Part shown: positions 1 through 6,394 of the stretch, piece after piece
Layout of the letters: each line of letters begins with the position of its first letter
Position numbering within the stretch: position 1 is the stretch's first letter
Source of the DNA: Pseudomonadota bacterium
GTDB taxonomy: Bacteria > Pseudomonadota > Alphaproteobacteria > Azospirillales > Azospirillaceae
NCBI GenBank assembly: GCA_023416455.1
Contig: JAEZHQ010000608.1
Span: forward strand, 1-12,242
Direction of reading: 5' to 3'
Length of the DNA: 12,242 nucleotides
Position numbers and translations under genes: made by a program
Notes under the pieces: generated by a model
Told to the model about the DNA's origin: nothing
What the model saw: only the letters and a program-made list of their open reading frames with translations
Databases searched by the model: none

Positions 1-1
1 C

Positions 2-616
2 CTCGTGCTGATGGACTTGCGCATGCCGGAGATGGACGGGGCCGAGGCGGCGCGGCGCATCCGCGCCCTGCCCGGCGGGGCCGGTCTGCGCATCGTCATG
101 CTGACCGCCAGCGCCATCCCCGAGGACCGTGACCTCTGCCATGCCGCCGGGGCCGACGCGGTGCTGGAAAAGCCCTTGCGGCTCGACAGCCTGCAACCGG
201 TGCTGGCGCGGCTGTTCGCCATCGACGGGCCGCCGCCGCAGCGGGAACCGGCCGGGACGCCCCCGCCGGGCTTCGATGCGAACGCCATCCGGCAGATGCG
301 CGAACTCCTGCCGGCCGAGCGCGTTTCCGCCCTGATCGGCGGCACGGCTGCCACGCTGCGCCAGTACCACGCGGCGCTGGCCGATGCCTGGGCGGCCGGG
401 GACACCGCCATGGCCGGCGCCATGGCGCACAAGATCGCCGGGGTGGCGGGGATCTACGGCTGCATGGCCCTGCGCGCCGCCGCGCAAGCGCTGGAACGGG
501 CGGTCGAGACGGGCGACGGCGACGCGGCGGCCCGGCGCCGGCAGTTGGACGAAGCCTTCGGCCCGGCGCTCGCCGCGCTGGAGGCGCAGCGCGCCGGTCT
601 CGCCGGAGGAGCGTAG
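2..616 (+). CDS. Receiver-HPt signalling protein, C-terminal part (probable hybrid histidine kinase)
   Basis: The open frame is already running at the window edge and ends at TAG 614-616, so the N-terminus is missing. The first visible residues, LVLMDLRMPEMDG, are the core of a response-regulator receiver domain. The phospho-accepting Asp is encoded at 14-16, the conserved Thr lies in MLTAS and the conserved Lys in LEKPL. After a proline-rich linker comes a histidine phosphotransfer (HPt) domain. Its motif AHKIAGVAGIYG carries the phosphorylatable His at 428-430, followed by a helix rich in Ala. Receiver followed by HPt at a C-terminus is the usual end of a tripartite hybrid sensor kinase working in a His-Asp-His-Asp phosphorelay. 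A stand-alone receiver-HPt protein is also possible, because the sensor and kinase part is outside the window. The signal and the output regulator cannot be told from here. The domain calls are secure; the full architecture is inference. Confidence 0.88.
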   Translation, partial: LVLMDLRMPEMDGAEAARRIRALPGGAGLRIVMLTASAIPEDRDLCHAAGADAVLEKPLRLDSLQPVLARLFAIDGPPPQREPAGTPPPGFDANAIRQMRELLPAERVSALIGGTAATLRQYHAALADAWAAGDTAMAGAMAHKIAGVAGIYGCMALRAAAQALERAVETGDGDAAARRRQLDEAFGPALAALEAQRAGLAGGA

Positions 617-618
617 CG

Positions 619-650
619 CCACCCGACGCGCGCCGGGTGGGTCCCCCTTT
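619..650 (+). terminator. Candidate terminator hairpin after the receiver-HPt gene
   Basis: CCACCCG (619-625) pairs perfectly with CGGGTGG (634-640) around an 8-base loop, starting two bases after the stop codon. It is followed by a C/T-rich stretch with only a short T run (648-650). The position is ideal but the U tract is weak, so termination may be partial or factor-assisted. Confidence 0.5.
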
Positions 651-653
651 CCC

Positions 654-720
654 CTTGAAACCGTTTGAAACGTTTGACCCCTAAAAATATGGGTCGCAAC
701 GCCCGCGCTGTATGGATATG
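654..720 (+). promoter_or_regulatory. AT-richer island upstream of the iron-sulfur gene, probable promoter region
   Basis: This is the only clearly AT-rich stretch between the two genes. It holds three -35-like hexamers, TTGAAA (655-660), TTGAAA (665-670) and TTGACC (674-679), and the palindrome AAACGTTT (668-675). The best-spaced -10 for the second hexamer is TATGGG (688-693, 17-bp spacer), which matches poorly. No single promoter can be fixed. The composition and hexamer cluster suggest that transcription of the downstream gene starts here. Confidence 0.3.
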
Positions 721-768
721 TACGGATGAGGAACGAGGCCAAGGGCCTGAGGGAAGAGGGTTTTGGGT

Positions 769-2853
769 ATGAAGATCAACGGCCGGACGGTGCTCGTCTG
801 CGATTGCGCCCACACGATGGCGCTCGACGGGAAGGCGCTGGCTCACGCTTGCGGGGCTGAAGGTGACGCCGGCGTGGCGACCCAGCTGTGTCGCAGCCAG
901 CTGGAACGGTTCGAGGCGCGGGTGAAGGGCGCGGCCTCCCCCCTGCTGGTCGCCTGCACGCAGGAAGCCCCCTTGTTCGCCGAGGTCGCCGGGGAGGACA
1001 ACCCGGACCTCCCCCTCTCCTTCACCAACATCCGCGAGCGCGCCGGCTGGTCGGCGGAGGGCGACAAGGCCCTGCCGAAGATCGCCGCCCTGCTGGCCGA
1101 AGCGGCGATGGACATCCCGCCGACCGGCACCATCACCCTGAAGTCGGAAGGCGTCTGCCTCGTCTACGGCACCGACGAGCGCGCCATCGAGGCGGCCCGG
1201 CAGCTGTCCTCCAGCCTGGACGTGACGGTCCTGCTGAAGAACCCCAAGGACGTCGCCCCGCCGCGCGTCATGGACGTGCCGGTGTTCAAGGGCACGCTGC
1301 GCGCCGCGAAGGGCTGGCTCGGCAACTTCGAGATCGTGGTGGACGACTACGCCCCGGCCAACCCGGCATCGAAGGCGGAGTTGCGGTTCGAAGCGGCGCG
1401 GCACGGCGCCTCGTCCCGCTGCGACGTGATCGTGGACCTGACCGGCGGCACGCCGCTGTTCCCCGCCCACGGCAAGCGCGACGGCTATCTGCGCCCCGAT
1501 CCCGACAGCCCGGCCCAGGTCGCCAAGGCGCTGTTCGAGGCCGCCGATCTGGTCGGCGAGTTCGAAAAGCCGCGCTACGTCGATTTCAAGGCCGACCTCT
1601 GCGCCCATTCGCGCAGCCGCAAGACCGGCTGCACCCGCTGCCTGGACGTCTGCCCGACCGGCGCGATCACGCCGAACGGCGACCATGTGGCGATCGACCC
1701 GCACATCTGCGCCGGCTGCGGATCCTGCGCGGCGGTCTGCCCGACCGGGGCCAGCACCTACGCCCTGCCGCCCATGCAGACGGTGTACGAGCGGCTGCGC
1801 ACCCTGATGTCCGCTTATGCCAAGGCGGGCGGGACGGAGGCCGTTCTTCTGGTCCACGACCCGCGCCACGGCGACGAGGTCATCTCGCTGATGGCGCGGC
1901 ACGGGCGCGGGCTGCCGGCCCGCGTGCTGCCCTTCGCGGTGAACGAGGTGACGCAGCTGGGCTTCGACTTCTTCGCGGTGGCCCTGGCCTATGGCGCGAC
2001 GCAGGTGCGCGTGCTGACCGGGCCGGGCAACGCGGGCGAGACGGCGGGGCTGGCGAGCCAGATCGGGCTGGCGGAAACGGCGCTGTCGGGCCTCGGCTAC
2101 GGGTCGGGACGCGTGTCGATCATCGACGCGATGGACCCGGACGCGGTGGAGGCGGAGCTGTGGAACCTCCCTCGTCAGGCGGGGCCGGCGGCCGGCATGT
2201 TCCTGCCGATGGGCGGCAAGCGCACGGTGACCATGCTGGCCCTGCGCCACCTGCACAAGGTCGCGCCGCAGCCGGTGGAGGTCCTGCCCCTGGCGCCGGG
2301 CGCGCCGTTCGGCCGGCTTCAGGTGAATGTGGAAGGCTGCACGCTCTGCCTGTCCTGCGTCGGCGCCTGCCCGACCGGCGCCCTGCTGGACAACGCCGAC
2401 AAGCCGATGCTGTCCTTCTCGCAGGACGCCTGCGTACAGTGCGGCCTGTGCAGGAACACCTGCCCGGAGAAGGTCATCGCCCTGGTGCCGGAGATCGACT
2501 TCCGCGACAGCGCGCGCGGCGCCAAGGTCATCAAGGAGGAGGAGCCCTTCTGCTGCGTGAAGTGCGGCAAGCCCTTCGCCACCAAGTCGTCCATCGAGAA
2601 GATCGTGACGGCGCTGGCCGGCAAGCACGCGATGTTCGCCACGCCGGAAGCGGCCAACCGCATGCGCATGTGCGGCGACTGCCGCGTGGTGGACCAGTTC
2701 GAGCAGGGCGACGCCCCCTTCGCGCTGGGCGCCCCGCGCGTGCCGCGCACGACCGACGACGACCTGCGCGACCGCGAACTGGCGCGGGCGGCGCAGGCCG
2801 GCGGCGCAGGCACTGGTGGCGGGGACCCGGACGACACGGGCAGCCGGCACTGA
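769..2853 (+). CDS. Large multi-cluster 4Fe-4S ferredoxin-type protein (694 aa)
   Basis: Cytoplasmic electron-transfer protein; there is no signal peptide. Four ferredoxin-type motifs are visible, with Cys at 278/288/291/295, 314/317/320/324, 524/527/530/534 and 555/558/561/565. They form two pairs, each ending in CPTGA or CPEK. The N-terminus has a C-x-C motif (residues 11 and 13, VLVCDC). The C-terminus has another Cys set: CC-x2-C at 595-599 and C-x2-C at 635-638, which may bind a fifth metal centre. The first motif has an unusual nine-residue gap after its first Cys. Proteins of this layout are, as far as I recall, found near formate dehydrogenase and molybdenum cofactor genes in alphaproteobacteria. 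The downstream moaA fits, but no formate dehydrogenase gene is in view. The ATG at 769 is chosen because GAGGG (756-760) sits 8 bases upstream; a TTG at 763 would add two residues. Partner enzyme and redox substrate are unknown. The Fe-S assignment is secure, the pathway is inference. Confidence 0.9.
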   Translation: MKINGRTVLVCDCAHTMALDGKALAHACGAEGDAGVATQLCRSQLERFEARVKGAASPLLVACTQEAPLFAEVAGEDNPDLPLSFTNIRERAGWSAEGDKALPKIAALLAEAAMDIPPTGTITLKSEGVCLVYGTDERAIEAARQLSSSLDVTVLLKNPKDVAPPRVMDVPVFKGTLRAAKGWLGNFEIVVDDYAPANPASKAELRFEAARHGASSRCDVIVDLTGGTPLFPAHGKRDGYLRPDPDSPAQVAKALFEAADLVGEFEKPRYVDFKADLCAHSRSRKTGCTRCLDVCPTGAITPNGDHVAIDPHICAGCGSCAAVCPTGASTYALPPMQTVYERLRTLMSAYAKAGGTEAVLLVHDPRHGDEVISLMARHGRGLPARVLPFAVNEVTQLGFDFFAVALAYGATQVRVLTGPGNAGETAGLASQIGLAETALSGLGYGSGRVSIIDAMDPDAVEAELWNLPRQAGPAAGMFLPMGGKRTVTMLALRHLHKVAPQPVEVLPLAPGAPFGRLQVNVEGCTLCLSCVGACPTGALLDNADKPMLSFSQDACVQCGLCRNTCPEKVIALVPEIDFRDSARGAKVIKEEEPFCCVKCGKPFATKSSIEKIVTALAGKHAMFATPEAANRMRMCGDCRVVDQFEQGDAPFALGAPRVPRTTDDDLRDRELARAAQAGGAGTGGGDPDDTGSRH

Positions 2854-2881
2854 CGTCCGGCGCCGGTGCCGGGGATTGATC

Positions 2882-2905
2882 GCCGTCAAGCCACCGCTTG
2901 GCGGC
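2882..2905 (+). terminator. Hairpin downstream of the iron-sulfur gene
   Basis: GCCGTCAAG (2882-2890) pairs with CTTGGCGGC (2897-2905) as a 9-bp stem with one T-G wobble and a 6-base loop, 29 bases after the stop codon. No T run follows, so it may be a weak or factor-dependent terminator, or an RNA 3' end stabiliser. Its left arm can also pair elsewhere: ATCGCCGT (2879-2886) is exactly complementary to ACGGCGAT (2919-2926). Confidence 0.4.
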
Positions 2906-2944
2906 CTGTGCTCTCCTCACGGCGATGATCGAAGGGGCGCATTT

Positions 2945-3012
2945 TTCGTTCCAAGGTCCTATATTCGTTCGACGGACGAAGCGTCATGATCGCGGGTCCG
3001 CAACAGAACGAA
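2945..3012 (+). promoter_or_regulatory. moaA promoter/operator candidate with repeated TTCGTTC half-sites
   Basis: TATATT (2960-2965) matches the -10 consensus at five of six positions; no good -35 lies 16-18 bases upstream. The heptamer TTCGTTC occurs at 2945-2951 and 2964-2970, starting 19 bases apart. It occurs inverted as GAACGAA at 3006-3012 and, with one mismatch, as GGACGAA at 2974-2980. Positions 2964-2980 form a 17-bp palindrome with one mismatched pair and would lie over or near the transcription start. This looks like a multi-site operator or activator region. The regulator is unknown. Confidence 0.4.
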
Positions 3013-3040
3013 CCGGATCCCCAGGGGGAGGAGCCAGACG

Positions 3041-4081
3041 ATGACGACCGTGCCGCCGACCGCGCCAGAGGCGACGTCCACAGCCCCCCTCGTCGATCCG
3101 TTCGGACGGACGGTGAACTACCTGCGCGTCTCGGTGACCGACCGCTGCGACCTTCGCTGCGTCTACTGCATGGCGGAGGACATGAGCTTCCTGCCCAAGG
3201 CGGAGGTCCTGACGCTGGAGGAGATCGACCGCGTCTGCTCCGCCTTCGTGAAGCTGGGCACCCGCAAGCTGCGCCTGACCGGCGGCGAGCCGCTGGTGCG
3301 CAAGGGCATCCGCGAGCTGATCCACAGCCTGGGCCGCCACGTGAAGGCCGGCGACCTGGACGAGCTGACGCTGACCACCAACGGCACCATGCTGTTCAAG
3401 TACGCGGGCGATCTGGTGGAGGCCGGCGTCAGGCGCATCAACGTGTCGCTGGACACGCTCGACCCGCACAAGTTCCAGGCCATCACCCGCTGGGGCCGGC
3501 TGGACAAGGTGCTGGGCGGCATGCAGGCGGCCAAGGAGGCGGGGCTGGCGGTCAAGGTCAACTGCGTGGCCCTCAAGGGCATCAACGACGACGAGCACCA
3601 CCGGCTGGTCGCCTGGTGCGGCGAACAGGGCTTCGATCTCACCTTCATCGAGGTGATGCCCATGGGCGAGATCGGCGACCATGCCCGGCTCGACCAGTAT
3701 CTCCCGCTCTCCCTGGTCCGCGCCGAGCTGGAACGGCGCTGGACGCTGGAGGACATCGACTACACCACCGGCGGGCCGGCCCGCTACGTGCGGGTGGCCG
3801 AGACCGGGTGCCGGATCGGCTTCATCACGCCGCTGACCCACAATTTCTGCGAAAGCTGCAACCGCGTGCGGCTGACCTGCACCGGCACGCTCTACATGTG
3901 CCTGGGCCAGGAGGACGCCGCCGACCTGCGCACGCCGCTGCGCGTCAGCGACGACGACGACCGGCTGGTGGAGGCGGTGCGCGCGGCCATCGCGCGCAAG
4001 CCCAAGGGCCACGACTTCATCATCGACCGCCGCCACGCCGGCCCCGCCGTCCCCCGCCACATGAGCGTGACGGGCGGCTGA
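3041..4081 (+). CDS. moaA: GTP 3',8-cyclase MoaA (molybdenum cofactor biosynthesis, 346 aa)
   Basis: Radical SAM enzyme that converts GTP to 3',8-cyclo-7,8-dihydro-GTP, the first step of molybdopterin synthesis (acting with MoaC). The SAM-binding 4Fe-4S cluster motif is CDLRCVYC (Cys 36, 40, 43). LTGGEP (79-84) is the SAM-contact motif of the family. The second cluster near the C-terminus is CESC plus a later Cys (270, 273, 287), the spacing typical of MoaA, with NRVR just after it. The protein ends in the conserved double glycine (SVTGG), which is needed for activity in the family. The length is normal. GGAGGAG (3027-3033) stands 7 bases before the ATG, a strong ribosome binding site that fixes the start. 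It follows the iron-sulfur gene on the same strand with a 187-bp gap that has its own promoter-like and operator-like elements, so separate control is likely. Confidence 0.97.
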   Translation: MTTVPPTAPEATSTAPLVDPFGRTVNYLRVSVTDRCDLRCVYCMAEDMSFLPKAEVLTLEEIDRVCSAFVKLGTRKLRLTGGEPLVRKGIRELIHSLGRHVKAGDLDELTLTTNGTMLFKYAGDLVEAGVRRINVSLDTLDPHKFQAITRWGRLDKVLGGMQAAKEAGLAVKVNCVALKGINDDEHHRLVAWCGEQGFDLTFIEVMPMGEIGDHARLDQYLPLSLVRAELERRWTLEDIDYTTGGPARYVRVAETGCRIGFITPLTHNFCESCNRVRLTCTGTLYMCLGQEDAADLRTPLRVSDDDDRLVEAVRAAIARKPKGHDFIIDRRHAGPAVPRHMSVTGG

Positions 4082-4112
4082 GCGGCGCCGGGCTTCTTAA
4101 GTCCGCGCCGCT
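4081..4112 (+). terminator. Strong two-part hairpin between moaA and nadK
   Basis: AGCGGCGC (4081-4088) pairs perfectly with GCGCCGCT (4105-4112). Inside it GGGCTT (4090-4095) pairs with AAGTCC (4099-4104), with one G-T wobble and a 3-base loop; only C4089 is unpaired. The result is a 14-bp stem starting at the last base of the moaA stop codon. No T run follows, so it may act as a factor-assisted terminator or 3' end protector, or as a DNA operator for nadK. Confidence 0.5.
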
Positions 4113-4122
4113 GCGCTATGGT
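4094..4122 (+). promoter_or_regulatory. Weak promoter candidate for nadK
   Basis: TTCTTA (4094-4099) and TATGGT (4117-4122) are spaced by 17 bases and match the -35 and -10 consensus at three and four of six positions. A start about 7 bases downstream would fall a few bases before the nadK ATG at 4132, giving a leaderless or nearly leaderless message. The -35 lies inside the hairpin at 4081-4112. Confidence 0.25.
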
Positions 4123-4131
4123 CGCCGGGTC

Positions 4132-4986
4132 ATGACCGAAACCGCAACCAACGCGCCCGTCCTTCCGGTCCCCGACCCGCTGGCCCCGCACCCGGGAAGC
4201 CGCAAGCCGGAAGACATCCGCATCGCCTTCTGCTGCGCCGACACCGAAGAGGCGCGCCGGGCGCGCACCCGGCTGGTCCACCGCTACGGCAACATCCCGC
4301 TGGAGGAGGCCGACATCGTGGTGGCGCTGGGCGGCGACGGGTTCCTGCTGGAAACCCTCCACCGGGCGCTGCGGCACGACGGCCGGAACCCGCCGCCGGT
4401 CTACGGCATGAACCGGGGGTCGGTGGGGTTCCTGCTCAACACCTTCAAGGAGGAGGATCTGCCGGAGCGCCTGGCCAGCGCCCAGCGCGTGACCCTGCAC
4501 CCGCTGCGCATGCGGACCACCCGCAACAGCGGCGAACAGGTGGAGGCGCTGGCCATCAACGAGGTGTCGCTGCTGCGCGAGACCCGGCAGGCGGCCAAGC
4601 TGCGCATCACGGTGGACCGGGTCGTGCGGCTGCCCGAGCTGATCTGCGACGGCGTCCTGGTCGCCACACCGGCCGGCAGCACCGCCTACAACCTGTCCGC
4701 CCACGGCCCCATCGTGCCGCTGGGGGCCGGGGTCCTGGCCCTGACCCCGATCAGCGCTTTCCGCCCGCGGCGCTGGCGCGGCGCGCTGCTTCCGCACACC
4801 GCCAAGATCACGATGGAGATCCTGGAGGAGGTCAAGCGCCCGGTCAGCGCGGTCGCCGATTCGACCGAGGTGCGCGAGGCGATCCGCGTCGACGTGGAGG
4901 AGGCGCGCGACGTCTCGCTGACCCTCCTGTTCGACCCCGAGCTGAACTTCGAGGAGCGCATCCTGAAGGAGCAGTTCACGCCCTGA
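4132..4986 (+). CDS. nadK: NAD kinase (284 aa)
   Basis: Phosphorylates NAD+ to NADP+ with ATP or polyphosphate; cytoplasmic and normally essential. The family motifs are in order: ALGGDGFLL with GGDG at residues 67-70 (phosphate binding and catalytic Asp), YGMNRGSVGFL (91-101), AINEVSL (141-147), then DGVLVATPAGSTAYNLSA (173-190) and GP-x-V-PL after it. The C-terminus has the ADSTEV segment common in this family. Some 25 N-terminal residues are Pro-rich and poorly constrained. The ATG at 4132 gives a normal family length, but no Shine-Dalgarno sequence precedes it, only CGCCGGGTC. Translation may be leaderless, or the true start may lie further downstream. It is codirectional with moaA, separated by 50 bp holding a strong hairpin. 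I see no functional link to MoaA. Confidence 0.96.
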   Translation: MTETATNAPVLPVPDPLAPHPGSRKPEDIRIAFCCADTEEARRARTRLVHRYGNIPLEEADIVVALGGDGFLLETLHRALRHDGRNPPPVYGMNRGSVGFLLNTFKEEDLPERLASAQRVTLHPLRMRTTRNSGEQVEALAINEVSLLRETRQAAKLRITVDRVVRLPELICDGVLVATPAGSTAYNLSAHGPIVPLGAGVLALTPISAFRPRRWRGALLPHTAKITMEILEEVKRPVSAVADSTEVREAIRVDVEEARDVSLTLLFDPELNFEERILKEQFTP

Positions 4987-5051
4987 CCGGCGCCCCGGAC
5001 CTGTCTGTGCGGGAGGGTGGAGTCGCGCGGCGGCAGCGCGCGGCGAAGCGC

Positions 5052-5085
5052 CGGCCGCCTTGGGCCATGGCCCCATCGGTGGCCG
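5052..5085. terminator. Bidirectional terminator candidate between convergent genes
   Basis: CGGCCGCC (5052-5059) pairs with GGTGGCCG (5078-5085), eight pairs with one G-T wobble. The interior contributes a further imperfect stem around GGCCATGGCC. It lies in the 115-bp gap between nadK and the convergent minus-strand hydrolase gene. No T runs flank it, so it would be a GC hairpin without a canonical U tract. Confidence 0.4.
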
Positions 5086-5101
5086 CAACCGGCGTGAGCC
5101 C

Positions 5102-5968
5102 CTACTCCGCCGCCCGGCGCCCGGTGCGGGCCTCGGCGTGGGTGCAGATCCGGCGGATCAGCACGCCGAGATGCCGTTGCAGCCGCTCGAACCCCTCGTG
5201 GCGCTCCAGCGTCTCCTCGTTCATGTAGAGGCCCCGGTTGATCTCGAGCTGCACCGAATGGCGGCCGCGCGCCGGGCTGGCGTAGCGGGCGATCAGCTCC
5301 ACCCCCTTGTAGGGGTCGTTCACCGCCACCGAATAGCCGAAGCCGTGCAGCACGTCGGCGATCAGCGCCACGAATCCGGGCTCGCTGGTGGTGCCGTCGC
5401 GGTCGCCGATGACGAAGTCCACGCCCACCGCCTGGCCCGACTGCGGGCCGAGGGTGGAGGGCATGGAGTGGCAGTTGACGTGCCACACGGCGCCGAAGCG
5501 CGCGGCCAGCCCGTCGAGGACGCTGGCGACCTGGAAATGGTAGGGGCGGTAGTAGCGGTCGATCCGCTCCGCCACCTCGGCCACCCGCAGCCGGCCGTCA
5601 TAGAGCGGCTGCCCCGGCCGGCACAGCGAGCGGATCAGCCCCATCCCGGCGGCGCTCTTGTCGGTCGGGCGCAGCGGTTCCGGCCAGGGGCCGTCCAGCA
5701 GGTCGGGGTCGATGTCGTCGACCGCGCGGTTGACGTCGATGTAGGTGCGCGGAAACAAAGCGCAGAGCAGGGTCGCCCCATGTTCGGGGGCCTGGGCGAA
5801 CAGCTCGTCGACGTGGGTGTCCTCCGCCTGGCGCAGGGTCGCCAGCGGGCAGGTGAAGGCGAAATCGCGCGGGTAGGACAGGCCGCTGTGCGGGGAGTCG
5901 AACAGGACTGGAAGGCGGCGGCCGATCGGATCGTTGCGGACGAGCACGTCCTCGATCACGAAGCTCAT
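5102..5968 (-). CDS. N-formylglutamate amidohydrolase family protein (288 aa)
   Basis: Zinc-dependent hydrolase family that includes HutG, which cleaves N-formyl-L-glutamate to formate and glutamate in one histidine degradation route. Family motifs in order: LFDSPHSG (22-29), EDTHVDEL (49-56), YIDVNR (76-81), VNCHSMPS (164-171), DFVIGDRDGT (184-193), NDPYKGVELI (217-226) and VQLEINRGLYM (239-249). The His and Glu residues in these blocks are the likely metal and catalytic positions. Length is normal. The frame is open back to 6085, but the start at 5968 is chosen because homology begins there (MSFVIEDVLV) and GGGG lies a few bases upstream. No other hut genes (hutH, hutU, hutI) are visible, so the substrate could be another N-acyl or N-formyl amino acid. 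It is convergent with nadK and divergent from another acyl-amino-acid hydrolase family gene. Confidence 0.92.
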   Translation of the reverse strand: MSFVIEDVLVRNDPIGRRLPVLFDSPHSGLSYPRDFAFTCPLATLRQAEDTHVDELFAQAPEHGATLLCALFPRTYIDVNRAVDDIDPDLLDGPWPEPLRPTDKSAAGMGLIRSLCRPGQPLYDGRLRVAEVAERIDRYYRPYHFQVASVLDGLAARFGAVWHVNCHSMPSTLGPQSGQAVGVDFVIGDRDGTTSEPGFVALIADVLHGFGYSVAVNDPYKGVELIARYASPARGRHSVQLEINRGLYMNEETLERHEGFERLQRHLGVLIRRICTHAEARTGRRAAE

Positions 5969-6010
5969 GGGCTTACCCCAATGTCCCGAATGCGCTGCGC
6001 CGCCGCGGCC

Positions 6011-6026
6011 CCACCCCGAAGGGTGG
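6011..6026 (-). other. Hairpin with UUCG tetraloop in the 5' region of the amidohydrolase gene
   Basis: Read on the minus strand, CCACCC and GGGTGG flank TTCG, giving a six-pair stem closed by the very stable C(UUCG)G loop. It lies about 43 bases before the minus-strand start at 5968, so it would be in the 5' leader if transcription starts further upstream. On the plus strand the loop reads CGAA. Confidence 0.35.
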
Positions 6027-6245
6027 CCCCCGATACCACGGCCGGTTTGTCGGATATAGAGGAAGGATGGGCGAGCGTCGACCAAAAACTGTCATACACG
6101 GGTAGGCACAACCCCCGCCCCCCGGCCGTTCCCGCGAGGCGGCTCAAGGGGATTGCCCGGCTGGCGGGGCTGGCGCGCGGCCGGGCTCTCCGCCATACTG
6201 GCGATGCCGCCGCGGCGCGGCGGATCCGGACGCCCCCGCAGACAA

Positions 6246-6308
6246 CAGAGCCGCAGAAAACCGAGCCGCAGGAAGCAGAGCCGCAGGAATCAGAGCCGAC
6301 AGAACCAG
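6246..6308 (+). repeat. 15-bp tandem repeat, about four copies
   Basis: GAGCCGCAG recurs at 6248, 6263 and 6278, with a diverged fourth copy from 6293 (GAGCCGACA). The units are separated by six variable, A-rich bases, giving a 15-bp period. In the frame of the downstream gene the units would read as TEPQK, TEPQE, AEPQE and SEPTE. The region lies upstream of the start I prefer for that gene (6395). It is either intergenic or codes for an N-terminal extension. Confidence 0.75.
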
Positions 6309-6394
6309 ACGTTGCGGCATCGCCCCAGGCCGGGCCACGGCGACCCGATCCGTGGACCCCGGCCCGGGCCGGCCGCCCGCACCGCGAGATCCGC

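Larger units (their letters stand above)
5969..6394. other. 426-bp divergent intergenic region
   Basis: This is the spacer between the two hydrolase genes. It holds a hairpin at 6011-6026 and a 15-bp tandem repeat at 6246-6308. A few AT-richer words may belong to divergent promoters (GGATATAG near 6052-6059, CAAAAACTGTCATAC near 6082-6096), but no pair of hexamers is convincing. The plus frame stays open through most of it without a codon pattern I trust. I see no gene here. Confidence 0.5.

Noticed and set aside
888..2879. A 663-codon plus-strand frame overlapping the iron-sulfur gene
   Set aside because: It is the shifted frame of the same gene, with Arg/Gly/Pro-rich low-complexity sequence and no motifs.
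454..2889. An 811-codon open frame on the minus strand
   Set aside because: It is antisense to the iron-sulfur gene, whose Cys motifs are unmistakable. Its translation is Arg/Ala/Gly-rich without domains, as expected from a GC-rich genome.
2984..4060. A 358-codon minus-strand frame over moaA
   Set aside because: Antisense shadow of moaA, which has all its family motifs; no domains on the minus strand.
6067..6105. ATG with GAGGAAGG directly before it, 12 codons
   Set aside because: The Shine-Dalgarno abuts the ATG with no spacer, and the product would be only 12 residues.
5060..6394. Open plus frame reaching back from the aspartoacylase-family gene
   Set aside because: It runs antisense through the amidohydrolase gene and no family similarity begins before about residue 15 of the GTG 6395 start, so I treat it as fortuitous except for the repeat region noted separately.
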